Below are positions 17,282 through 26,197 of a DNA stretch of 34,780 nucleotides, one piece after another. Positions within the stretch are counted from its first letter, which is position 1. Each line of letters opens with the position of its first letter. The translations under genes were made by a program, and so were the position numbers. Origin of the DNA: Methanomicrobiales archaeon (lineage in GTDB: Archaea > Halobacteriota > Methanomicrobia > Methanomicrobiales > Methanospirillaceae); assembly GCA_025358115.1 (NCBI GenBank), contig JANYKQ010000029.1, positions 1-34,780 on the forward strand. Direction: 5' to 3'. Under the pieces are notes generated by a model. That model saw only the letters and a program-made list of their open reading frames with translations, made no database searches and was not told where the DNA came from.

Positions 17282-18793
17282 TCAGGCCCCCACGGTCTTC
17301 ACATCAAGGACATTGAGGAGACCCTCATCCAGCATGTAGCCCCGGAGCCGGTCGCGGTTGCCCCGCAGGCTCTCGATGCTGTTGATACCGGCTGCACCCA
17401 TCAGTTCAGCCAGTTCAAGGGTCCAGCCATGGATCAGGTTCTCGACCTGGACTGCATTGGTCTCGGGGTCCAGCCTCTTCGTCAGTTCAGGTCTCTGCGT
17501 GGCAATACCCCATGCGCATACACCCCGGTTGCAGGTCCCGCAGACCCGGCAGCCCATAGCAACAAGTGCTGACGTCCCGATGTAGACGGCATCGGCGCCG
17601 AGACAGATGATCTTTGCCACATCCGCACTTTGCCGGATGCCGCCGCTCGCGATGATGGACACTTCGTTCCGGATTCCCTGCTGCCGCAGCTTGGCATCAA
17701 CGCTGGCGATTGCCGCTTCTATCGGGATGCCAACATGGTCGCGGAAGACCACGGGTGCCGAACCGGTTCCCCCGCGGAAGCCGTCGATTACGACCGCATC
17801 TGCCCCGGAACGGGCTATCCCTGCAGCAATGGCTGCGGAGTTGTGGACGGCTGCGATCTTGACAAAGACCGGCTTTTTCCATTCGGTGGCTTCCTTGAGG
17901 CCGTGGACCAGCTGCTTGAGATCTTCGATACTGTAGATATCATGGTGGGGTGCCGGGCTTATCGCGTCGCTCCCCTCCGGGATCATCCGGGTGCAGGCAA
18001 CGTCGGCACAGACTTTCTCTCCGGGAAGGTGGCCCCCGATACCCGGTTTTGCGCCCTGGCCAATCTTGATCTCGATTGCTGCCCCACGTTCGAGATAGTC
18101 GATATCGACCCCGAACCTTCCTGAAGCTACCTGGACTATCATGTTCTTCTGGTAAGGGTAGAGTGACTGGTGAAGTCCGCCCTCGCCGGTGCCCATGAAC
18201 GTGCCGATGCGGTGGACCGCCCGTGCCATGGCCTGCTGGGCCGGCAGGCTGATCGCCCCGTAACTCATGTGCCCGATCATGATGGGAGTCTCGATCTGGA
18301 GGTTGGGAGTGAGTTTTGTGAGAAGTTCAACATCCCCTCCGGGCCGTTCCCTGATCGACAACGACGACGGCTTCTTGCCGATGTAGGTGCGCAGCTCCAT
18401 AGGCTCCCGTAAGGGGTCTATGCTCGGGTTTGTCACCTGGCAGGCATCAAGAACAAGACGGTCGAAGATGATCGGGTAGGGCAGGACATTGCCCATACCA
18501 CCGGAGATGATCTTGCCGGTCTTTGCCTGGTTGAAGACCGCCTCACGGATCTCGCGGGTCCATACGGGGTGGCTCCGGTAATCGCCGGGTTTCTCTTCGA
18601 GCTCGATCGCGTCCCTTGGGCAGAACGCAAGACACCGGTGGCAGGCAACGCAGTTTCGCGAGTTGATCCGGACAGTATCGCCTTCCCGGCGGTACACGCC
18701 ATATGAGCAGTTCTCGATGCAGCGCCCGCAGTTCATGCAGCGGTCCGGGTCAATCGTGACCCTGAACTTCAGGGGTGTACTGCCGATGCTCAT
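17282..18793 (-). CDS. gltB2: Archaeal glutamate synthase, FMN synthase (GltB2) subunit with ferredoxin domain
   Basis: 503 residues. An N-terminal 2x[4Fe-4S] ferredoxin domain (C19/C22/C25/C29 and C48/C51/C54/C58) precedes the FMN-binding glutamate synthase barrel, which converts 2-oxoglutarate and ammonia to glutamate. Seen are MSYGAISLPAQQAMA, GEGGLH, GQGAKPGIGGHLPGEKV, SPAPHHDIYSIEDL, GFRGGTGSAP, and the [3Fe-4S] cysteines in GCRVCGTCNRGVCAWGIATQ. The fused ferredoxin domain takes the place of the bacterial GltD subunit. ATGA overlaps the end of gltB1, so translation is coupled. Confidence 0.95.
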   Translation of the reverse strand: MSIGSTPLKFRVTIDPDRCMNCGRCIENCSYGVYRREGDTVRINSRNCVACHRCLAFCPRDAIELEEKPGDYRSHPVWTREIREAVFNQAKTGKIISGGMGNVLPYPIIFDRLVLDACQVTNPSIDPLREPMELRTYIGKKPSSLSIRERPGGDVELLTKLTPNLQIETPIMIGHMSYGAISLPAQQAMARAVHRIGTFMGTGEGGLHQSLYPYQKNMIVQVASGRFGVDIDYLERGAAIEIKIGQGAKPGIGGHLPGEKVCADVACTRMIPEGSDAISPAPHHDIYSIEDLKQLVHGLKEATEWKKPVFVKIAAVHNSAAIAAGIARSGADAVVIDGFRGGTGSAPVVFRDHVGIPIEAAIASVDAKLRQQGIRNEVSIIASGGIRQSADVAKIICLGADAVYIGTSALVAMGCRVCGTCNRGVCAWGIATQRPELTKRLDPETNAVQVENLIHGWTLELAELMGAAGINSIESLRGNRDRLRGYMLDEGLLNVLDVKTVGA

Positions 18794-19842
18794 GAGTACA
18801 GCCTCCCGATAACCGGTTCGCCTGCTTTGGGCATGGTAATATTGCCGACATCGGGGTCGATGCTTCTTATCGCCGCCTCCTCACTTGAGATGTAGAGGCG
18901 ATCCCCGGATTCACCGCTGACAAGGGGGCGGAGCTTGATCCGGTCGGTGAATCCCACCAGTGCATTTTCATTGGCTACACATATGGCGAACGGACCGTTC
19001 ATGAGTGCCGGGCCGTAAGCGAGACGTATGGCCCGGTTGAGTTCCTGCTCCTTGGGCGGCATCCGGTCAATCTCTTCCCAGAACGGGGGGGCAAGTGCCC
19101 GGACGGCTAATTTCTCTGACAAGCCATGTTTCCGTACCAGTAGATCTACAAGATAGGCGACTACTTCAGTGTCGGTATACATGGTGCATTTGTATCCGTA
19201 ACTTTCAATGTAGCGCCGGTTTGTACCGTAGGAGGTGATCTCCCCGTTGTGCACAACACTCCAGTTCAGGAGATTAAAAGGGTGTGCTCCCCCCCACCAT
19301 CCGGAAGTATTGGTCGGGTACCGGTTGTGGGCAAGCCAGAGATAGCCCTTGTAATCCTCGATCCGGTAGAAATTTGCCACTTCTTCGGGCCATCCGGCTG
19401 CTTTAAAGACTCCAAGGTTTTTTCCTGAAGAGAAGATCAGCGCACCGTTCTTTTCTGCGTTCACCTTCATGACCAGATGGGTGATGATGTCTTCATCCGG
19501 TGTTGTACTTTTTGGCATCAGGCTGCGGTCAGGACGGAAGAAATAGCGCCAGGGTGTGTGGACTTTGCGGAGGTTGGGCTGCTCATAGGTCTTGATCTGC
19601 TCATCGTGAACAATCGTTCCCCATTTCTCGAGCAGGTTATCGAGCGGTGCCTTGTTCTCACGGATATTGTCAAAGAATACATGCAGGGCATAGTAATCCT
19701 TGTAATCCGGATATATTCCATAGGCTACATAACCGGCACCCTCGCCGCTTCCCCGCTCATCCATCATAGCGAGCGAATCCCTGATCTTACCGCCATCCAT
19801 GAGCTGGCGGTTCCTGTCAATTACACCAATTATACCACACAT
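18790..19842 (-). CDS. gltB1: Archaeal glutamate synthase, class II glutamine amidotransferase (GltB1) subunit
   Basis: 350 residues starting MCGIIGV, so Cys2 is the N-terminal nucleophile after methionine removal; it releases ammonia from glutamine. Further class II features are LAHNRYPTN, HPFNLLNWSVVHNGEI and TDTEVVAYLVD. It is the first gene of the gltB1-gltB2-gltB3-frhB-like operon. A TATA box on the complement (AGTATAATGG, about 19864-19873) predicts a start of transcription near the ATG itself, hence a leaderless mRNA, and no clear ribosome binding site is seen. It is divergent from glnA. Confidence 0.92.
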   Translation of the reverse strand: MCGIIGVIDRNRQLMDGGKIRDSLAMMDERGSGEGAGYVAYGIYPDYKDYYALHVFFDNIRENKAPLDNLLEKWGTIVHDEQIKTYEQPNLRKVHTPWRYFFRPDRSLMPKSTTPDEDIITHLVMKVNAEKNGALIFSSGKNLGVFKAAGWPEEVANFYRIEDYKGYLWLAHNRYPTNTSGWWGGAHPFNLLNWSVVHNGEITSYGTNRRYIESYGYKCTMYTDTEVVAYLVDLLVRKHGLSEKLAVRALAPPFWEEIDRMPPKEQELNRAIRLAYGPALMNGPFAICVANENALVGFTDRIKLRPLVSGESGDRLYISSEEAAIRSIDPDVGNITMPKAGEPVIGRLYS

Positions 19843-19861
19843 ATTATCACAGTGAACGATG

Positions 19862-19945
19862 ATCCATTATACTGAGCATTTCTTGAAATGGTATCTGAGC
19901 ATTCGCTCAATAATGTAAGTAAAATAAATATAAATACGATTGGGT
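19862..19945. promoter_or_regulatory. Divergent gltB1 / glnA promoter region
   Basis: Contains the gltB1 TATA box (complement 19864-19873) and the glnA TATA box (about 19926-19936). Between them are a direct repeat CTGAGCATT (19872-19880 and 19895-19903, 23 bp apart), a CATTTC-TT-GAAATG inverted repeat (19877-19890), and TGAGC-ATTC-GCTCA. These could bind a regulator shared by both operons. No NrpR-type palindrome is present on the gltB1 side. Confidence 0.45.
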
Positions 19946-19959
19946 GGAACCTTTCTTCC
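19946..19959. promoter_or_regulatory. Predicted NrpR operator at glnA
   Basis: GGAA-CCTTTC-TTCC matches exactly the GGAA-N6-TTCC operator described for the nitrogen repressor NrpR in Methanococcus maripaludis. It starts about 10 bp after the TATA box and ends 3 bp before the glnA ATG, covering the expected transcription start. Under nitrogen sufficiency NrpR would block glnA transcription. Confidence 0.75.
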
Positions 19960-19962
19960 ATT

Positions 19963-21288
19963 ATGTCAGCAGACGTAACGAAGATGCTCAAGAAAATTGA
20001 AGCGGATGGTGTGAAATTCATCCGTCTCCAGTTCACGGATATCCAGGGGATGCCAAAAAACGTCTCTATCCCTACCATCCAGGCTGAGAAAGCGCTTACG
20101 GAAGGTATCTGGTTTGATGGATCATCTGTTGAAGGATTTGCGCGGATCGAAGAATCCGATATGATCTTAAAACCGGACCCGGCAACCTATGCAGTACTCC
20201 CATGGAGACCTCAGGAAGGTAAGGTCGCCCGCTTTATCTGCGATGTCCAGACATATGGCAACAAGCCTTTTGAGGGAGACCCCCGGTTTGTGCTGCGCAA
20301 GACATTAGCAGAAGCAGCAAAGATGGGATATACGTTCAATACCGGACCGGAACTTGAGTTTTTCCTGTTCAAGATGTACGATGGCATACCCACAACGGAG
20401 TTTGTAGATCATGGGGCCTACTTTGACCTCGCTCCCACCGACTCAGCAGAGGACGTTCGTCGCGATGTTGTTCTGGCACTCAGTGAGATGGGCTTTGAGA
20501 TTGAAGCATCCCACCACGAAGTGGCTGACAGCCAGCACGAGATTGATTTCAAATATGGCGATGCCCTCACCACTGCTGACCGTGTGATCACGTTCAAATT
20601 TGCAACCAAGTCGATTGCCCTGCAGTACGGCCTCCATGCGTCGTTCATGGCAAAGCCGATTGGGGGTATCAACGGCAGCGGTATGCACACACACGGCTCA
20701 CTCTCCAAGAATGGCAAGAATGCCTTCTTCGATCCCAATGCTGAACTGCAGCTCTCCGACACCTGTATGTACTACATTGGCGGTCTCTTAAAGCACGCAC
20801 GGGCAATCACGCGTGTTGCCAACCCGACCATCAACTCGTACAAGCGCCTCGTCCCCGGTTACGAAGCACCCTGCTACCTTGCCTGGAGTGCAGCCAACCG
20901 CTCTGCCCTTGTCCGCGTTCCCGCAGCCCGTGGCAACAGTACCCGTGCCGAGTTCCGCAGCCCGGACCCGATGTGCAACCCGTACCTCACCTTTGCCTGC
21001 ATGCTCGCAGCAGGAATGGACGGCATCAAGAACAAGATCATGCCACCGGAGTCAACCAACACAAACATCTACCACCTCAATGCGAAAGACCGCAAGCGGC
21101 TCAAAGTCGAGATGCTGCCGGCCAGCCTTGCGGAAGCTAACGCAGCGCTCCTCAAGGATGAGATCATCTGCAACACGCTCGGACCCCACATTGTGGAAAA
21201 CCTGACCCGTATCGCTGAGATGGAAACAGATGCCTTCCGGCTCGCAGTTCACCCGTGGGAACTCGACAGGTACCTGGCAACATACTAA
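19963..21288 (+). CDS. glnA: Glutamine synthetase type I (alpha)
   Basis: 441 residues. ATP-dependent synthesis of glutamine from glutamate and ammonium. Seen: WFDGSSVEGFARIEESDMILKPD near 45-67, the metal-binding GPELEFFLF, the ATP-binding NGSGMHTHGSL, NPTINSYKRLVPGYEAP, and the glutamate-binding NRSALVRVP and RAEFRSPDP. The adenylylation tyrosine segment of the bacterial beta type is absent, as usual for the alpha type. The upstream in-frame ATG at 19888 precedes the TATA box and operator, so it cannot be the start; ATG 19963 (MSADVTKML) fits the family. A T-run directly after the stop codon (about 21290-21297) likely terminates it. Confidence 0.95.
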   Translation: MSADVTKMLKKIEADGVKFIRLQFTDIQGMPKNVSIPTIQAEKALTEGIWFDGSSVEGFARIEESDMILKPDPATYAVLPWRPQEGKVARFICDVQTYGNKPFEGDPRFVLRKTLAEAAKMGYTFNTGPELEFFLFKMYDGIPTTEFVDHGAYFDLAPTDSAEDVRRDVVLALSEMGFEIEASHHEVADSQHEIDFKYGDALTTADRVITFKFATKSIALQYGLHASFMAKPIGGINGSGMHTHGSLSKNGKNAFFDPNAELQLSDTCMYYIGGLLKHARAITRVANPTINSYKRLVPGYEAPCYLAWSAANRSALVRVPAARGNSTRAEFRSPDPMCNPYLTFACMLAAGMDGIKNKIMPPESTNTNIYHLNAKDRKRLKVEMLPASLAEANAALLKDEIICNTLGPHIVENLTRIAEMETDAFRLAVHPWELDRYLATY

Positions 21289-21325
21289 TTTTTTTTGGAT
21301 CTCAAACATCAAATTTAAATACGTA

Positions 21326-21339
21326 GGAATGCAACTTCC
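21326..21339. promoter_or_regulatory. Predicted NrpR operator at amtB-glnK
   Basis: GGAA-TGCAAC-TTCC, a second exact GGAA-N6-TTCC palindrome, begins 4 bp after the TATA box AAATTTAAATAC (21311-21322). It covers the expected transcription start of the amtB-glnK operon. Confidence 0.75.
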
Positions 21340-21545
21340 TTCTTACAAAATTTAACCAAAAAGAGAGAACTGATCGCAATGACAACCTCAAATCCAGAAA
21401 AACCAAATTCCCCGGACTTTCTATCCGGTTTTAGTCTGGTGGAAGTCTCGACCGGTTCTCGTACAGGATCGAAAACCGGGATTATGGAGAGATACCTTAA
21501 TTGTCCCTCATGACAATGCAAATTTTATTTATGTAGGTGAAAAAA
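21340..21545 (+). promoter_or_regulatory. Long structured 5' leader of amtB-glnK
   Basis: About 200 nt lie between the predicted transcription start and the amtB ATG. CCGGA (21412-21416) can pair with TCCGG (21424-21428). CCGGTTTT (21425-21432) can pair instead with AAAACCGG (21472-21479). CCGGTT (21452-21457) competes for the same AACCGG. These mutually exclusive stems suggest RNA-level control. The amtB ribosome binding site AGGTGA is at 21535-21540. Confidence 0.45.
21379..21513 (+). CDS. Possible 44-codon ORF in the amtB leader
   Basis: An ATG-to-TGA frame of 44 codons (begins MTTSNPEKPNSPDF) lies inside the amtB leader. It has only a weak purine-rich stretch about 10-15 nt upstream, and its codons overlap the alternative hairpins, so it may be fortuitous. 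It matches no family I know. If translated, ribosome movement would change which leader hairpin forms. Confidence 0.25.
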   Translation: MTTSNPEKPNSPDFLSGFSLVEVSTGSRTGSKTGIMERYLNCPS

Positions 21546-23104
<1,559 letters not shown>

Positions 23105-23113
23105 GAAAAACCC

Positions 23114-23165
23114 AGAATCCGATCAAAACTTTTTCCCTAAAGCAGGAAAAGATTCTCCTTTTTTC
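23114..23165 (+). terminator. Hairpin terminator after glnK
   Basis: Nested stems AGAATC/GATTCT (23114-23119 with 23151-23156) and CTTTTTCC with GGAAAAG, followed by a T-rich tail. It ends the amtB-glnK transcript. Confidence 0.6.
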
Positions 23166-23235
23166 TGAACATCGACGAAATATCCGGTGCGATAAAATTT
23201 TCTTATTCAGAGTGAATCCAAGGTGCGTGAAAAAA

Positions 23236-23595
23236 TTATTGAAAATCCAGCAAAGCGTGTAATTTCATCTCTATATGCGGGGAAACCGGATAATGAGATG
23301 GAATAGTCAATGTGCCGGTATCCTGCTGTATTGCTTCTTCAAGATCATCTTCAGAAATACCTAGTTTCTCATGGTCCACAACTTCGTGGAAGAATATCTT
23401 ACCCCCGCCGGGCACTATCCGGCACAGGGACAGATATCCATCCCCAGCCCGGATATAATAATATGACGAACCAATCAATGATGACTGATAGTCCTGCAAC
23501 TGTTCCAGAATTGACAGATAGTCTGGTTCCGATGCATCCGGCATGACATACCGCGGCACGGGATCCACACTGCTCATTTTTTTTGCGCTTGGCAT
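23236..23595 (-). CDS. Unknown 119-residue protein, predicted nitrogen-regulated
   Basis: A small acidic soluble protein with no signal peptide, membrane segment or paired cysteines. It contains aromatic and glycine-rich stretches (SSYYYIRAGDGYLSL, IVPGGGKIFFHEVVDH) and an acidic helix (SEDDLEEAIQQD). I recognise no family. The start has AAAGGAGGGG upstream on the minus strand. Its promoter carries a TATA box (TTTATATTTA, complement about 23677-23688) followed at once by an exact NrpR-type operator. It lies between amtB-glnK and the nif-mod operon, so a role in nitrogen metabolism is likely; this is inference from regulation and position. Confidence 0.75.
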   Translation of the reverse strand: MPSAKKMSSVDPVPRYVMPDASEPDYLSILEQLQDYQSSLIGSSYYYIRAGDGYLSLCRIVPGGGKIFFHEVVDHEKLGISEDDLEEAIQQDTGTLTIPSHYPVSPHIEMKLHALLDFQ

Positions 23596-23662
23596 TTGCG
23601 TTCCCCTCCTTTCTTTCGCATCACCTTAAACCCGTACATATGATGCGGGCCTGAGGTACGAT

Positions 23663-23676
23663 GGAAGTATCCTTCC
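23663..23676. promoter_or_regulatory. Predicted NrpR operator at the 119-residue protein gene
   Basis: GGAA-GTATCC-TTCC, the third exact GGAA-N6-TTCC palindrome in the window. On the minus strand it directly follows the TATA box of the unknown gene, the same geometry as at amtB. The predicted transcript begins near 23660, leaving a leader of about 65 nt. Confidence 0.7.
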
Positions 23677-23772
23677 TAAATATAAATAGTTATCTATTAA
23701 TGTAGCAAAACAGAGTATACGCCAAGAGCAGATTGTTATTTAGTAGAATGGCAGACAGTTAATACTGCAATT

Positions 23773-24918
23773 ATGATCCCGTGGCTTAATTCTAATTTTA
23801 AAAATTTCAAACCCAATGCCAAAATCGCCCTCAACGCCACGCGGCACATGAATAAAGTAGAGCGGAAAAAATTATTCTCTCCGGACATTGAACCCATGCG
23901 CACTGCGGAGGGACGCTGGTTCGAAGCAATCGTATACGAAATGTTTCTGGAGATCTCCAAGGACTCAGACCGGATAAAATACCTCGCCATGAAAGGGGCT
24001 GATGCTCCCCAGCAGCGCGACAGTGTCCAGCTCGGCCAGAATGGCATTTTTTATTCAAAATATGGTGATATCACCGTCCGGGGAAATGGACAGGATCTTG
24101 CGGAGTTCGACCTGCTCCTCGTTGACTCGGACAACCATATTGCGTTTGCCGAAGTCGTCACATCCCCTGCGGACTTAAAAGAATTTGAAGCAGAGATTGA
24201 ATTCAAGAAAAAACTCCTGGGTTACCTCTACAACCAGAAGGTTACCCCGTTCCTTTTGGTCTCCTCCTTTGACCTCTCCAACTATTCTGTAGTCAAACGG
24301 TTGGCAAAGGACAAGACAAATGCAATCATTAACACCAGCTCATGCGAGCAGATTAAATCGCTGGTAAAACATTATCGTCCCCGCATCCTCTATAACAATC
24401 CCGATAATCACCCAAAACTGATCCGGGCAACAGATATCCCGACAAAAAATCCGTTTGATTATAAACGGTACCACGATGATGTACGCACCCAGTTTTTTGC
24501 AGAGATCACAAAAACAGGCGGAAAGAAAAACATGGCGATAACGAGCCAGACCGGGCAGATCGTTAAAAAAGTGTTATACGGAGGTCTCTTTCCCCCGGCA
24601 ATAAAAGCTCTCTGTGATTCCTATGGACTTTCCGTGAAAGGAAAGAAGATCGAATATGCAGAATTTTCAAAATATTATTCAAAGGCGATCATTGCTACCG
24701 ATCTTCCCGGGTTTGAGCTGATCATCTACCTGCGATCAAAACAGAAGAAAGAATATCACAAAATGGTACAGGTCAAAGATGGGCACTTCAAATTTGAACG
24801 TCCGACACCCCCAAAGGTGGGATTCTTCCTCTGGTTGGAAGCGATTCAGCCTTCACTTGGCACGAGGATTACCCTTCAGGTACTCGATACATTTTCCATA
24901 GGGGAACAGACGCGGTAG
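23773..24918 (+). CDS. Putative PD-(D/E)XK nuclease-like protein
   Basis: 381 residues, lysine-rich. Residues about 45-170 resemble a restriction-endonuclease fold: GRWFEAIVYEMF (E51), then LAEFDLLLVDSDNHIAFAEVVTS with D113 and E127, then a helix EIEFKKKLLGYLY and a strand VTPFLLVSS. The usual ExK lysine is replaced (E-V-V); Lys145-147 on the next helix could stand in, or the site may be inactive. The C-terminal 200 residues match nothing I recognise. No methyltransferase partner lies nearby. A weak TATA (TTATTTAG, about 23736-23743) suggests an almost leaderless transcript. The assignment rests on motif spacing only. Confidence 0.45.
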   Translation: MIPWLNSNFKNFKPNAKIALNATRHMNKVERKKLFSPDIEPMRTAEGRWFEAIVYEMFLEISKDSDRIKYLAMKGADAPQQRDSVQLGQNGIFYSKYGDITVRGNGQDLAEFDLLLVDSDNHIAFAEVVTSPADLKEFEAEIEFKKKLLGYLYNQKVTPFLLVSSFDLSNYSVVKRLAKDKTNAIINTSSCEQIKSLVKHYRPRILYNNPDNHPKLIRATDIPTKNPFDYKRYHDDVRTQFFAEITKTGGKKNMAITSQTGQIVKKVLYGGLFPPAIKALCDSYGLSVKGKKIEYAEFSKYYSKAIIATDLPGFELIIYLRSKQKKEYHKMVQVKDGHFKFERPTPPKVGFFLWLEAIQPSLGTRITLQVLDTFSIGEQTR

Positions 24919-25059
24919 ATAAGAACGATCTTATTTTTTGGATCATCGGCTTTGAGTGAATCTGGTTATTTGCCGGTAGGAAAATTCCATCTTACGGGGA
25001 TTCAATCATCTGATAAAACGGGTTTACCCGCATCTGGTCTTAAAAAAAAAGTCTCCCCT
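24919..25059. other. Intergenic gap upstream of repeat copy B
   Basis: Contains a T-rich stretch after the nuclease-like gene (24930-24937), a CGGGT-TT-ACCCG hairpin (25019-25030) and an A-run (25042-25050). I see no gene. The ORF that crosses this gap into copy B is discussed under rejected items. Confidence 0.4.
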
Positions 25060-25331
25060 AAAAAACAGACCCTCACATTCGCATTCCGGCAGCCTTCACG
25101 GGGTCCGTATGGGCTAAACAAAGTGGAGAAAAATACCTTGATTTACTACCCTTTGGCGGGTTTTAGGAGAGGCGGATTCCGCCATTGTTTTTACAAACAG
25201 AGCGATAATTAATCTTATTTTCCACAGGAACTGAAAATAGGAGATTTGCGGGGTTTTCCGGTATTGGCGGGGATAGTGGAAAGGGAAAATGAGCCCGTAT
25301 AGGTCTTATTTGACCTCTGGGGTTTGACCCC
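25060..25331 (+). repeat. Dispersed non-coding element, copy B
   Basis: The plus-strand partner of copy A, in opposite orientation 10 kb away and of about the same length. Shared segments in order: ACCCTCA and ATTCGCATTCCGGCAG, ATGGGCTAA, AAGTGG with GAAAAAT, AAACAGAGCG, CAGGA with CTGAAAA, the 26-bp identical block at 25243-25268, GAGCCCGTA, and CTTATTTG. It ends with the hairpin GGGGT-TTG-ACCCC. It lies between the convergent nuclease-like and modC genes. Confidence 0.75.
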
Positions 25332-25453
25332 ATGATTTCGGGGCCCCCAAAGAAAGATAAACGAGGGAGAAGATCATCTCAAATCACGGTCCAGGTAATC
25401 CTCCTCGCCACCGGATATTCGGTTACCCGAACGACAACCACGTCCCGTCCCTA
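25332..25453. other. Intergenic gap between repeat copy B and modC
   Basis: About 120 bp downstream of modC on its strand. A GGGGCCCCC palindromic patch lies near 25340. No gene or clear terminator is seen. Confidence 0.35.
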
Positions 25454-26197
25454 TCACCCGGTATTATCTTTCTCTTTCTTGCACGTCCCGATAAAGAACT
25501 GGTCGATGAACGGGTGCTTCCCTTTCTGTAAGATGGTATCCGCATCCCCACAGAGCACAATCTTTCCCTGCTCCATTAAGCAGATCCGGTCACCGAGCGC
25601 AATCGCGTCCCGGAGATCGTGGGTAACCATGATGGCGGGAACCTTTGCCGCAGCCAGGATCCCTTTGAGTTCCTGCCGTACCTGCACCTGTGTCCGGACA
25701 TCGAGCGCACTGAACGGTTCGTCGAGCAGGAGGCACTTCGGCTGCACCGCGAGCGCCCGGAGCAGGGCTACCCGCTGGCGCTGACCCCCGGACAGGCTGC
25801 CAGCTTTTTCTTCGCAGACCGGAAGCAGGTCGAGCGGCCCGGCAAGTTCCCGCACCCGGGCATCGATCGCATCGCGGGGGATGTGGCGGATGCGCAAGCC
25901 GTAGGCGATGTTATCGTATACGGTCATATGCGGGAAGAGGGCATAGTCCTGGAACACGTAGCCCGTACCACGGGATTCGGCAGGTATGCAGGTCCGGGTT
26001 GCCGTGTCCACAAATGTGTCCCCGCCAATCCGGATATGCCCGGTATCCGGCGCCATGAGCCCGGCAACAAGATTGAGGATCGTTGATTTCCCTGCACCGT
26101 TCTCACCAAGGAGAACGAGCGTCCCCCCCTCGGGCATGAGAATATTCACATCCAGCGTAAAATCCCGGAGCACTTTTTTCACCGCGATATCGATCAT
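25454..26197 (-). CDS. modC: Molybdate ABC transporter ATP-binding protein
   Basis: A 247-residue ABC ATPase: Walker A GENGAGKST (31-39), Q-loop VFQDYALF near 81-88, signature LSGGQRQRV (135-143), Walker B CLLLDEP near 155-161, and the switch histidine in IMVTHDLRDAI. It powers molybdate import with ModB and ModA. Bacterial ModC proteins are about 350 residues and carry a C-terminal molybdate-binding TOBE domain; here the protein stops after the nucleotide-binding domain. Its ATG overlaps the modB stop (ATGA). It is the last gene of the nif-mod operon. Confidence 0.88.
   Translation of the reverse strand: MIDIAVKKVLRDFTLDVNILMPEGGTLVLLGENGAGKSTILNLVAGLMAPDTGHIRIGGDTFVDTATRTCIPAESRGTGYVFQDYALFPHMTVYDNIAYGLRIRHIPRDAIDARVRELAGPLDLLPVCEEKAGSLSGGQRQRVALLRALAVQPKCLLLDEPFSALDVRTQVQVRQELKGILAAAKVPAIMVTHDLRDAIALGDRICLMEQGKIVLCGDADTILQKGKHPFIDQFFIGTCKKEKDNTG

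Noticed and set aside
24952-25212. 86-codon ORF across repeat copy B
   Set aside because: The homologous ORF in copy A uses a different frame over the conserved blocks, so protein sequence is not what is conserved; no family match or good ribosome site.
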